Shown piece after piece: positions 19,586-30,529 of a stretch of DNA of 64,000 nucleotides. This DNA is from Posidonia oceanica (taxonomy: Eukaryota; Streptophyta; Magnoliopsida; Alismatales; Posidoniaceae). Under the pieces are notes generated by a model. It had not been told where the DNA came from. It did not search any database and saw only the letters and a list, made by a program, of their open reading frames with translations. Where the stretch lies: the NCBI GenBank assembly GCA_037176725.1, contig JAZBRS010000044.1, forward strand, positions 9,734,001 through 9,798,000, in the 5' to 3' direction. The first letter of the stretch is position 1; each line of letters opens with the position of its first letter. Both the position numbers and the translations under genes were made by a program.

Positions 19586-20120
19586 AGCGTCCATGTGACT
19601 GTCTGCCTATTTTCTGTTGTAAACTTTTGGCCTGTCACAGGCATGTAATCAAGTTCAATCAATACAAAGACGTTCTGAGCCACCTGTTTGCATTTCAAAT
19701 CTGCTTCAAGTGCATACATCATCATATCAATCATATCTGCAGGGCCCCTGGCTAGACTTGCTACCAGACACTGCAGGAAAGTCCTCATCAGTCAACCCAA
19801 CCGCTGACCCATGACATCTGAGCAAACAAGCTACCGGGCACCGTCATCCGGATCTTCATCGACGGGCTGGCACCCCCAACTGCTCGGCGATAGGTCCATC
19901 AACCTGTCATCATCTTTGGGCTGGTACCCCAAACTACTCGTCTAGCAAACACGACAGTTTTGTCTTCATCCTCTGCTTTCGATGCCAAGGACGCGTTGGC
20001 CAACCCCTGGTATCATCCTGATACCAGGGGCATCTTTTGATCGCCCCTTGGTATCATTCTCCCTCTCTTTCCTCATGATATTGCTGGTATCATGAGATGA
20101 TTCGCTCTCACGAAACCCAT
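19586..20120 (+). other. Tat-1 3' UTR, proximal part
   Basis: No ORF. It contains a perfect 12-bp hairpin at 20004-20030 (arms CCCCTGGTATCA and TGATACCAGGGG, loop TCC) and a CATGATA...TATCATG inverted repeat near 20084-20106. Tat-2 has the first hairpin in decayed form (about 47192-47218). Confidence 0.75.
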
Positions 20121-20124
20121 TCAT

Positions 20125-20735
20125 TTGCCGGTTGATAAGTCCGATATCTTATCATCTCTTTCCCTTTGCCGGCCGATAAGTCCGATATCTTATCATTCCT
20201 CCATCCCCCCTTTGCCGGCCGATAAGTCCGATATCTTATCATTCCTCTATCCCCTCTTTGCCGGCCGATAAGTCCGATATCTTATCATTCTATTCTTTTA
20301 TTCATTTGCCGGCCGATAAGTCTGATATCTTATCATCTCTTTCCCTTTGTCGACCGATAAGTCTGATATCTTATCATTCCTCTATCCCCTCTTTGCCGGC
20401 CGATAAGTCCGATATCTTATCATTCTATTCTTTTATTCATTTGCCGGTCGATAAGTCCGATATCTTATCATCTCTTTCCCTTTGCCGGCCGATAAGTCCG
20501 ATATCTTATCATTCCTTTATCCCCTCTTTGCCGGCCGATAAGTCCGATATCTTATCATCTCTTTCCCTTTGCCGGCCGATAAGTTCGATATCTTATCATT
20601 CCTCCTTCCCCTCTTTGCCGGCCGATAAGTCCGATATCTTATCATCTCTTTCCCTTTGCCGGCCGATAAGTCCGATATCTTATCATCTCTTTCCCTTTGC
20701 CGGCCGATAAGTCCGATATCTTATCAATCTTTTTC
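20125..20735 (+). repeat. Tat-1 hairpin array I (GATAAG/CTTATC)
   Basis: About 14 units of 38-51 bp built on GCCGGCC + GATAAG-TCCGATAT-CTTATC + a C/T-rich spacer. The inverted repeat is exact in most units (for example 20175-20194). Spacer length alternates between units. Translated frames through the array (PADKSDILS repeats) are artefacts. Confidence 0.93.
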
Positions 20736-20890
20736 TTATTAATCAATTTCAATCAATTCCTCCTTTTCTTATCAATCAATCAATCACTCCTTTTTCTTAT
20801 CAATATCAATCAATCACTCCTTTTTCTTATCAATATCAATCAATCACTCTTTTTCTTATCAATCAATCAATCAATCACTGCTCTTTCTGG
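20736..20890 (+). repeat. Short AATC-rich array between hairpin arrays
   Basis: Four or so irregular units of ATCAATCAATCACTCCTTTTTCTT type (about 35 bp). AT-rich, no inverted repeat and no gene. Confidence 0.75.
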
Positions 20891-21765
20891 TTGATAGGAC
20901 CATAAACTATCATCTTGGGCTGGTGTCTTATCTAGCCCGCAGTTGTGTTATACGGCTGACATCCAGTAACTGTCCCTCGTAATTGCACGTTCCGGTTGAT
21001 AGGGCCGTAAACTATCATTCTCTGGCTGATGATCCAAAACTCATCCTTGGCTGATATCCGAAACTATCACTCGCAATTACGTTATACGGTTGACATCTAG
21101 TAACTGTCCCTTGCAATTGCACTTTCCAGTTGATAGGACCATAAACTATCGCTCCCGATTGATAGGCCCGTAAACTATCGCTTCCGGTTGATAGGTCCGT
21201 AAACTATCGCTTCCGGTTGATAAGACCGTAAACTATCACTTGCAATTGCATTATACGGCTGATAACCAGTAACTATCCCTCATGATTGCGCTTTCCGATT
21301 GATAGGTCCGTAAACTATCGCTCCCGGTTGATAGGTCCGTAAACTATCGCTTCTGGTTGATAGGACCGTAAACTATCGCTGCGCCAATCATGTTATACGG
21401 CTGATATCCAGTAACTATCACTCGCAAATGCCCTTTCCGGTTGATAGGACTATAAACTATCACTCCCGGTTGATAGGCCCATAAACTATCGCTCCCGGTT
21501 GATAGGCCCATAAACTATTGCTTCCGGTTGATAGGACCGTAAACTATCATTCTCTGGCATTTGCGTTATACGGCTGATATCCAGTAACTATCACTCACAA
21601 CTGCTTCCGGTTGATAGGTCCGTAAACTATCGCTTCCGGTTGATAGGTCCGTAAACTATCGCTTCCAGTTGATAGGTCCATAAACTATCGCTCCCGGTTG
21701 ATAGGTCCGTAAACTATCGCTTCCGATTGATAGGACCGTAAACTATCCAGCCGATAAGCCCGACA
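20891..21765 (+). repeat. Tat-1 hairpin array II (GATAG/CTATC and TGATA/TATCA)
   Basis: Units of about 29-30 bp: CCGGTTGATAG-GTCCGTAAA-CTATCGCTT (hairpin at 21190-21208 as example), interrupted every few units by a longer one with TGATA-TCCAGTAAC-TATCA after TTATACGGC. More than 20 units. Loops share TCC(G)nAA with array I. Confidence 0.92.
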
Positions 21766-22290
21766 CCTTATCACCCTCTTCGCGCGACTTTGTCCCAAGA
21801 AAGCAAAGTCTCGCATCCCTCTGTGATCGGAGAGTCAGCCTCTCTCCTCTCGCACCCCTATTTGCTAGCTTGCTCCCCGGGCGGGGACAAGCTGCACTTT
21901 TCTTTCTCGCCTTGTCTCCCAAGTTTGGCCTGCCTGCCGAGTCTTTGCACCACATCGCGTTTCTTTTTAGCATTCTCCTTTTGCATCACCTTTGCACTTT
22001 ACCTTTCTAGCACTGCATACTAGTCTAGCATCATCATCATCTTCTGCTGCATTGGCATTCATAGCTGCACTAACTTTTGCACTAACATTTGCTTTGCGTT
22101 TGCATTGGCATGCATTGCATACTTTGCATCTCATCCATCAGCACCTGCACCTTTGCATTGCGGCAACGGGCTACGATTTTCGATGCATCCACCGACAAGT
22201 AGCTCACGCCCATAGCAAACCTCTGCTCCCGTCCATCAGATGGGGTGTCTTGTCAACCCTGAGCAGCGGCCTCGCTTCGCTTGACCTTGC
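21766..22290 (+). other. Tat-1 3' UTR tail
   Basis: Starts with a conserved CGCGCGACTTTG hairpin (arms GACTTTG 21786-21792 and CAAAGTC 21804-21810). A C/T-rich and GCAT-rich stretch follows, then a block conserved with Tat-2 (GGGGTGTCTTGTCAA...GCGGCC...TTCGCTTGACC) leading to the polypurine tract. No ORF. Confidence 0.75.
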
Positions 22291-22305
22291 TCAGGGAGGG
22301 GCATC
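22291..22305 (+). promoter_or_regulatory. Polypurine tract of Tat-1
   Basis: CAGGGAGGGGCATC-type purine run directly before the 3' LTR start. It would prime plus-strand DNA synthesis. The same sequence precedes the Tat-2 3' LTR. Confidence 0.9.
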
Positions 22306-24296
22306 TGTTGACACCCCATTTTGACAGGCTTGAATCAATTGGAATCTTCTGGTGACTTATGGATCCAAACCTAGGTCAAAACTACACAATCCTTTCCATC
22401 CTACCCTTCAAAATAAGCCTAAACTTAACCCAAGATTACACCCCTGTTCCTAGCCCAAAACCTACCCAAAAACCATAGGAAAACTTACCATTCCCAACTT
22501 AGCAAACCTACCCAAACACTTAGAAATTTCCAACCCAAAACCACTCCCAAAAACCCTAGAAAGCCTAGGTAAAACTATCCTTTTTCTACACCGCAAAACC
22601 CTTCCAAAACTTTCTCAAAACTAAACCAAAACCCTAGGACTAACACTAGAGACCCTAAGCTACATACTTCCCAAATTTCACCCCTTTTCAATACCTCTAA
22701 ACCCTCCATTTACCCAAATTATCCTTTTCTCTCTCTTGGATTATTCTTTTCTCTCTCCTCTCTCTTTCCTGATTATCCTCCTTCTTTTCACCCCCTTCTC
22801 TCCCTTTTTCTTGCTTGCCTGTGGGCCCCCCTTGTGCTTCTATCTCTTCTCAATCTTATTCCTATTTTTATCTTATTTTTAGCATTTTCTTTGACCTTCA
22901 AAAAATTTATTTTCTTTCAACTCCTCTCTTTCCTATTTATTCCTCCATTTCTCCCTTTTCTTCTTCCTTTTAATTTCCTTTTCCTTTCTCTTACTAAATC
23001 CTTAAAAAACCCTTAAAAACTTTCAAAAACACTAAAACAGAAGGAAAGCAAACTAAAACCCTAAAATAAATAATTAAAAACTTAAGCAAACCATTAAAAA
23101 AACCAAAAACCTAACTAAATCTAGCTAAAATGGAAAATCAAGAATGCAACTTAAAAAATGCAAAACAAACCAAAAGAAAATGCTGTAAAATCAAGAAAAA
23201 AACCAAAATGTAATCAAAACAAGTAAGAGTAAAATCCTATTAAAAAACAACCAAGAAAACAAATCCTAAAAGAGAGAAAACACCTAAGAAATGCAAGGGC
23301 TAATAATTAAGAAGGAAAAACCTAACTTAACAACCCTCAAAAGAAAAATTGAAAACTTAATTAAAAAAATAAAAACAAACAATCAGAATTTAAAAACACT
23401 TAACTAAAAACTTAACAAGAAGACCTAACATAAAAAAAATATTAAAAGAAATTAACAAACAAAAACAAATTAAGAAAGACCTAACAAAAATCCCTAAAAG
23501 TCTAAAATCAAAAATCTAAAACCCACCCCAATTAATCTAAAAACAAACTTTAAAAAACCCTAATTAACACCCTAAGTACTTAACAAGAAAAACATGATTA
23601 AAAAACAACTTAAAAGACTTAACAAACATTTAATCAAAATAAAAAACAAATCAAAAACAAAGAAAACCCTAAAAACCCTAATCAAAACTAAATCCCTTTA
23701 AACCCAATTAACTAATAAAAAACAATCATTAAAAACTTAATCAAAGTCCTAACTTAAAACACAATCATTCTAATAACTCTTTCTATTTTTATTTTATTTT
23801 TATCAATTTTATTTCTTTCTTCTTTCTCTTCCTCTTCTCTTTCCTTCCTTTCTTCCTTTCTTTCTATTGTTTCTTTCTTTTCCTGCTGGGCCCAGTCCAG
23901 CCCATTCTCCCCGCCATCTCTCCCTCTTCCCTTCCTTCTTTTCTTTCTTTCTTTTTTTTCTTTTTCTCCGCACAGCCCGGCCCGCACAGCCTTCTTCCCT
24001 CCTTCTTCTTCTTCTTCTTCTTCTTCCTCCACAGTTCCTCCTTCCTCCCACCAACAGTCTCCCTCCATCCTCTTTGAATTCAATTTTTCTTCTCCCTCCC
24101 GATCGCCATTAGCTCTAGTTCGTTCCTCCTCTCTCGCGTCTCAACGGATCTTCCGGTGGCATTAAATGCCAGTCCTCTCGCCGGCTGCTCCTCTCCCATC
24201 AGCAGCAGCTCCCGTCGGTGGCAATTCAAATCCACCGCGCTTCACTCCATCCCAGCTGCTTAAAAGACTCCAGCCTTCTCCTCCTCCCATGCCTTT

Positions 24297-25013
24297 TTGA
24301 TCCCTGAGAGAGAGAGCAATCCAGAGCCTTGGGAGCCACCCAAATTCTCCCTCTCTTCCTCTGCAAAATCAGACCCTTTCCACCTCCTTCATCCCACTGA
24401 AACCAGCACCCGTTCTAGACCTCAAACCACTCCCAATTCATCCCCCAAACTCCACCAGAATCCCAACATCACAGCCCTCCACTCCACTCTCCAATTCCAC
24501 CCAGCATTCCCCCCCGAACACCCTGAAACCACAACAGCAACCCAACACCACTTCTTCAAAAATTCCCGACACTGCAACCTACTAAACCTTCCCAAATTCC
24601 CCTACCAAACTCGCCTGAGCACCATCTTCAAAACCCACCTGAGCTTCAGCTCCAAGCTTCACCACGGACCAGACCTACCACCACAAACACCTACCCCCTT
24701 CTCAGCCATAAAATCACCCGATAACTCAATCTTCATCCCCAGGCCTCCACCAGCCTTCCTGAGCTCCCGAACACACTCACCTACCCTCCAGCAAGTCGCC
24801 GGTACCCTCTCGTTGATCCAGAAGGCAGCAGACAGTCACCCCCACCTCCGGCCTTTTGCTGTGCACCCAAAACCTCGAATCTTCACTCTGGTCATCGAAG
24901 CTTCGCTCCGAGCATCCAGGAAGCTCCGGAGTACATCACTGATCCGATCCCGACCTTCCCGAGCAGTCAACGACGTCTGCACCAACCGGACGAACTCCGC
25001 CGGCGACCACTGA
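24297..25013 (+). other. Pro/Ser-rich open frame, 3' LTR copy
   Basis: Counterpart of the frame at 2344-3060, also 238 codons and without an ATG start. Substitutions include many amino-acid changes. Probably non-coding. Confidence 0.22.
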
Positions 25014-27159
25014 AGTACCAGACGTCAGGGGAGCACTCTAGCCCACCGAAAGGTACCATTCTTCTCCTGTAGTTTAGTTTTTCTCTTCTTGTGCTTTTCC
25101 GCCTGTTAGAATAGTATTTCCTCCCCTCTTTCGCCAAGTCGTCGCCGCCGTCGTCTCGTCTTCTCCGGCGAGCTCCGCAATTGGAATCGTCGCTCCGGCA
25201 GCAGAACTCACTTCCAGGGATCGCCCGAGCTCCGCACTGACCCCAGGAATTCTCTAGTGGCTTTAGAATGCCATGACGTCATGCCGATCGCCTGCTCGAC
25301 GCTTCTTCCAGTCTGTAGACCTCCATCCAACTCTCCGGTCACCTCCGAGCAGCGTCACGGCTCGCCGGACGTCGCCTGAGCTCCGTCTGCCTCCGGAGAG
25401 CATCGTCGACCGGTCAGCGCCTCACCAGCCTCCCCCCTTCGCAGTTCCCGGCCATTGGTAGCCATCTGCTACAATGGTCGCCGCTACTGCTTAACACTGT
25501 TCCTTTATTTTTCTTTACCATGCTATTTTGTTAACAAATTGCATATCTGCCTTGTTTTTTTGCTTTATTGCATTCTGGTCCTGCCTCTGTTAAAATTCAT
25601 TTAATTTCGCATTAAAATCTTATGATATTGCATGAAAAACTTAAAAAATTGATTAATTGCATGTTAGTCCTTCTACAGTGTTTCTCTTCAGTGTTTTTTT
25701 AAAGTTCTGGTCCTCTAGTTCTTTATTATTGCATGTTAGTCCTCTAGTCAATAATCTGATTTAATGCTTGTATTTTACCTTGATAAATTGCATTTCTGGT
25801 CCCTGTTGTTTTTCTTATTTACAGTTTAGTCATTTGATCTGTTAACTTATGCATTTATTTTCCATTTTTCCTTACTGCATTGCATCATTTCCCTCATATT
25901 TTCTAATTTTTGCATATAGGTCCCTCATTAATGCACAGCATACATTTAAATGCATATTTCGCTTATAAAATTGCATTTTTGACCCTGCATGATTAAAAAA
26001 TTGCACATAGGTCCTCTACATGCTTATAAAAATCATTTAAATGCATATTTTGCTTATAAAATTGCATTTTAGACCCTACATGTTTCAAAATTGCATATAG
26101 GTCTTCTGTTTGCATTCCCAGACCATTAAGACTACTGTTTTGCTTACAAAATTGCATTTTAGACCCTGTATATTTCAAAATTACATGTCAATCTCCCATA
26201 TGATTTCAAAACTTATCCCAATGCATGTTTACCTTGTAAAATTGTATTTTGAACCCTGCACTTTGCAAAATTGCATTCAGACCCCCCAATTTTCAAAAAC
26301 TTTGCATAAAAGCCTCAAACTTTTCAAAATCTTTGCATTTAGACCCCTACTTTTTCTAAAATTGCATATAAGTTCCCAAGTTTTCTGAAAAATTATCCCT
26401 AAGTCTTTTCTTGCATTTTGCATGCATTGCACTCATGCATTCTTGCATTTTGGCATTCCTGCACACATTTAGGCACATTTAGCTCCCATTTGCTTGGGAG
26501 GACCCGTTGTGCACACCCTTAGGACCTCCTATACACCTAGATCCATTCTTCTCCCCTGTTCTGGCCCCTCCACCTTGAAGCTGGGATATCTTCAGATCCG
26601 ACCGTTGGATCTTCTCAACCTAGCTACCTAGACGACCCCGGCGGAGCACTCTTCAGCATGGACCAAGCAGATCTCAGATCAGGCTTTAGATTTCCAAGGT
26701 AAGTCCTCCTGAACCCTTGCACAACATTCATTTGCACACCATTTGCATTCCAAGCATTGTTTTTGCTTTCTGATTTCTCGAGCATGTAGAATAGGACTTC
26801 CTCTTCTTATCTATCAACTCTGTTTCCTCTTTTCACGTACTCCCAGTGCTTTGTGTTGCGTTTCCCCTGGATTCACCACTAATTGTAACTTTCTTCCCCC
26901 TTTTCCACGATCCGATCGCATTGCGAGCTTTTGGCAGCGTGCGAGACACATCGTGGGACATTTTGGTGGGAAACAGTCACAAAACAGAGGTAATCCTTCC
27001 GCTTGCTTCCCTCCCCCTTTGTAGGTCTTCACACCTACATCGCGTGGTCTTTAAATGGCGCTCGTTCTCACACTTGCGCTGTTTACCTCCTCTTTGCTTC
27101 TCCTGCTCTTTTTCTTAGCATTTGCATCTGCATGGTTTTATCGATGCTTTATTTCGCCT

Positions 27160-28035
27160 GCTTTGGCACCGTTTTGCGTGCCTGCTCCGCTTTTGCCACC
27201 ATTTCGCGTGCCCGCTTTGTTTTTGGCACCGTTTTGCGTGCCCACTTTGCTTTTGGCACCGTTTCGCGTGCCCGCTCTGTTTTTGGCACCGTTTTGCGTG
27301 CCCACTTTGTTTTTGGCACTGTTTCGCATGCCCGCTCTATTTTGGCACTGTTTTGCGTGTCCACTTTGCTTCTGGCACCGTTTCGCGTTCCCGCTCTATT
27401 TTTGGCACCGTTTTGCATGCTCGCTTTGTTTTTGGCACCGCTTCGCGTGCCCGCTCTGTTTTTGGCACCGTTTCGCGTGTTGCTTTGCTTTCCGCACCGT
27501 GTTCGCGTGCAGCTTTGTTTTCTTGCACCGTTTCGCATGCCGTTCTTGTCTTTTGCGCCGTTTGCGTGCCGTTTTTCTTTTGGCACCGTTTTACGTGCCG
27601 GTTTCGTCTTTGGCACCGTTTTGCGTGCTGACTTTGCTTTCTTGCACCGTTTTGCGTGCCGTTCTTGTTTCTTGCACCGTTTTGCATGCTAGCTTTGCTT
27701 TCTTGCACCGTTTTGCATGCTGGCTTTGCTTTCTTGCACCGTTTTGCGTGCTGTTCTTGTTTCTTGCACCGTTTTGCGTGCTGGCTTTGCTTTCTTGCAT
27801 CGTTTTGCATGCCGTTCTTGTTTCTTGCACTGTTTTGTGTGCTGGCTTTGTTTTCTCACACCGTTTTGCGTGCCGTTTTGTTTTCTGCACCGTTTTGCAT
27901 GCCATTCTTGTTTCTCACACCGTTTTGCGTGCCATTTTGTTTTCTCATATCGTTTCGCGTGCCGCCACGTTTTCTTGCACCATTTTGCGTGCTGCTCTCG
28001 TTTCTTGCGTTGTTTCGTGTGTTTTACGTCGTTTT
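27160..28035 (+). repeat. 30-bp hairpin array, Tat-1 3' LTR
   Basis: Same monomer as 5205-6050 with a different order and number of variant units, showing unequal change since insertion or in the parent. GGCAC...GTGCC inverted repeats are visible in the first ten or so units. Confidence 0.9.
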
Positions 28036-28103
28036 CTCTTGCATGTCGCCTGCATTGCTTCGTTTTACCGCCGTTTTGCTTTTCCGTCTACATTTGCATA
28101 TAG

Positions 28104-28425
28104 GGCAGTGATGCTTACTGCCTGGGGTTCTCACGAGCCAGGTTTCGACCGATTCGGAACACAGACAGCGTTGCTGAGCACTTAGACTGCATGTTTACTT
28201 TCCTGCAATGCATCCCACCACTTAGAGCACACCTATGAGCATTCATTCAGGCATTCATTGGCATTTAGGCATTCAAGCCTGCATTTCCCTGCGTATGCGA
28301 GCGTAAGCCTAGAAAGATCGATTCTCGGGCGTGTCGGGGGTGCCTAACACCTTCCCCGCACGTAACAGGAGTCCTTGCCCAGTCTTTTGGCCTGTAATGA
28401 CCATATTGCCCTTATCCTAGGCATG
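28104..28425 (+). promoter_or_regulatory. Conserved U5 block, Tat-1 3' LTR
   Basis: Copy of 6121-6440. Begins directly after a TTTGCATATAG acceptor-like sequence with the GGCAGT...ACTGCC hairpin. The GGGTGCCTAACACCTTCCCC hairpin is intact. Confidence 0.7.
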
Positions 28426-28730
28426 AGTCATATCATTTGCATTCATTTGTATTTGTTTTCTTTTGCATTGCTTTGCATTGCATCTTTTGCTTGGTTTTGC
28501 ATGTTAACTCACGCGTTTCCCTCGGTTTTCCTTGTCTCTCGATAATAGACACGGTGGCGACTCTGAATTGTCTTATCTTCTTCTTTTCTTATCTTTTCTC
28601 CGCTGTTTTAAGTGTTTTCGAGTTGAGCCCTCCTCCTTGGACTTAGCCGCTTATAGTGAGCCTGATTCTGATCGGTGCACGCGAGCTCCTGGCAGTGTGC
28701 ATGGACGATCTGAACACCAAGATTACTATA

Positions 28731-28735
28731 TTAAT
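28731..28735. repeat. Target site duplication of Tat-1, right copy (TTAAT)
   Basis: Matches 349-353 exactly. Confidence 0.95.
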
Positions 28736-29205
28736 ATGTAGCACGTTGTATTGACAGCGTCGGCCTAGAAATGCGTAGGTAAATTATTTTCACATAGCAT
28801 AGTTCTGGCCATTTCTTGCAATGTTCTATTTTTCCTTTCAACAACTCCACTTTGTTGTGGTGTCCTTGGAAAAGAAAAATTATGTTCAAAACCATTCTCT
28901 TCTCAAAAACTTTAAAAAATATCATTTTCAAATTCTCCTCCATGATCACTTCTAATTTTAATGATATTCAATCCTTTCTCATTTTGAACAATTTTACAAA
29001 ATTTCTGAAATTTCAAAAAATACATTATTTTTATTTGCTAAAAATAAAACCCATATAAATCTTGAAAATCATCAACTAGAACAAAGGCATTTCTTTTACC
29101 TCATAAGCTCATGGTTCTACTTGGACCAAATAAATTGATATGAATTAATTCCAACGGTTTGGTAGTAGAAATCATTTCTTTTGATTTGAAAGATGATTTA
29201 ATTTG
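28736..29205 (-). pseudogene. Copia integrase core fragment
   Basis: Middle piece of the copia integrase gene, read on the minus strand between the Tat-2 and Tat-1 insertions. From 29205 downward it gives KSKEMISTTKPLELIHINLF and GPSRTMSL, then a stop, LVDDF, a stretch with several stops, and near the Tat-1 end NIARNGQNYAM and NVLHI. The usual first catalytic Asp (DLFGP) is Asn here (codon at 29134-29136). Several in-frame stops show it is dead. It joins to 53457 and to 353 once the two Tat elements and their duplications are removed. Confidence 0.88.
29201..29205. repeat. Target site duplication of Tat-2, left copy (ATTTG)
   Basis: ATTTG directly before TGTAGACACC. Repeated at 53452-53456. 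Confidence 0.95.
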
Positions 29206-29289
29206 TGTAGACACCCTATTTTGACAGACTGAATTAGTGGAATCTCTCTCTGGTGGCTTCAAAAACCTTAAATCCCTTTCAAACAAAAA

Positions 29290-30230
29290 CCCACCTCAAA
29301 CCTAAACCCTAAATCCTTTTCACCAAAACCCTAAAATCAATCACAAAATAAGAGAAAATCCAATTCAAACCCTAGAAAAGAACCCACTAAAAACCCTAGG
29401 AAAACCATCCCATGAAAACCCTAGAAAAGCACTTCAAAAACTTAGAAAAAAAGAAAGAAAACAATTAAAAGAAAACCTAAAAACCCTAATTTTAAAAAAA
29501 TTTAACAAGAAAACAATTAATCAAAGGAAAAACATAATAAAAGAAAAATTAAAGACCCTAAAACCCTAATTAAAAAAGAAAACACAAGAAGAAACAAATC
29601 AAAACCTTAAAAAACTTGGACAAACAATTAGAAGAAAAATCTAGTTAAAGAGTAACTAAAAACTAAGAATACAACCTAAAAATACAATTAAAACAAACAA
29701 AAGAAAAATACAATTAAAACAAACAAAAGGAAAATATAATTAAAACAAACAAAAGAAAAAAACCCTATTAAAAACAATCAAAAGAAAATCCTAGAAAAAA
29801 AGAAACAATCAAAGAACCTAGGATAAACAATTAAAAAACAAACAACAAACAATTAACAAACCTAAAAAACAATTAAAACATAAACTTAAGAAAAACAATT
29901 AAAAGACTTAACTTAAAAAAGAAAAACTTAATAAGGAAAACAAACTTAAAAATAATCAAAAGAAAAACTTAATAAGTAAAACAAACTTAAAAATAATCAA
30001 AAGAAAAACGTAAAACAAACTTAGAAATAATCAAAAGAAAAACTTAACAAACAATTAAAACAAACTTAAAAAACAATTAAAAGAAAATCTCAAGAAAAAC
30101 AATTATAAAAGCTTAAACTAAAAAACAAAACAATCACTAAAACCCCATCAAACCCTAATTAAAAAATTTAAAAATTTAAAAAACAATCTTCTAAACCCTA
30201 ATTAAAAAACTTAACCTAAAAAACAACCAC
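29290..30230 (+). other. A-rich U3 tract with AACCCTAA motifs, Tat-2
   Basis: Very A-rich with short repeated phrases (AATTAAAACAAACAAAAG, CTTAAAAATAATCAAAAG). AAACCCTAA-type motifs occur repeatedly at both ends (29300-29590 and 30140-30200). No ORF. The 3' LTR copy is at about 48900-49850. Confidence 0.6.
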
Positions 30231-30529
30231 TTTAAAACTATTTCCAAACCCCCCTTTATTTCAAACCTTCTTCTTCTTTTTCTCCTTCTTTTCCTCCTTC
30301 TTTCCTTCCCCTTTTATTTCTTCTTCTCCTTTCCTCTTTTTCTCATCTGGCCCAACCCACTGCTAGCCTTCCCCTTTCTTTTTTCTTTTTTCCCAGCTCC
30401 AGCCCAACCCAGCCCACCTTCTCTTCTTCTCCCTTTTCTTCTTTTTCCTCGACCTTCTCCTTCTTCTTCCTCAGGCCCACGACCTTCAGCCAGCTCCTCC
30501 TCCTCCTCAGCTTTCCCTCGCGATTCAAA

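Larger units (their letters stand above)
354..28730 (+). mobile_element. Tat-1: giant Ty3/gypsy Tat-clade retrotransposon
   Basis: Complete but inactive element of 28,377 bp bounded by two LTRs of about 6.4 kb and by TTAAT duplications. The order is LTR, tRNA-Arg-type PBS, leader, gag, protease, RT, RNase H, second RNase H, integrase, spacer, plant-mobile-domain-like ORF, hairpin-rich 3' UTR, polypurine tract, LTR. Dual RNase H places it in the Tat clade (Ogre/Retand relatives). It is inserted in the integrase gene of an antisense copia element. All coding parts carry stops or frameshifts. Its length exceeds what I recall for most Ogre elements (about 20-25 kb). Confidence 0.95.
22306..28730 (+). 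repeat. 3' LTR of Tat-1
   Basis: Starts TGTTGACACC. It ends TACTATA where the 5' LTR ends TACTACA, so the terminal CA has become TA. It carries the A-rich tract (about 22990-23755), TTC microsatellite (24002-24026), C-rich open frame (24297-25013), proposed intron (25053-28103), 30-bp hairpin array (27160-28035), conserved U5 block (28104-28425) and PBS-like motif (28555). Differences from the 5' LTR are concentrated in C/G-rich parts and are mostly transitions. Confidence 0.95.

Noticed and set aside
20258..20710. 150-codon frame with repeated PADKSDILS
   Set aside because: Translation of hairpin array I; spacing between units is not constant modulo three across the array and there is no start context.
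20125..21765. CRISPR-like array of palindromic repeats
   Set aside because: The repeats are inside a plant retrotransposon 3' UTR, spacers are not unique but repeated, and unit length varies.
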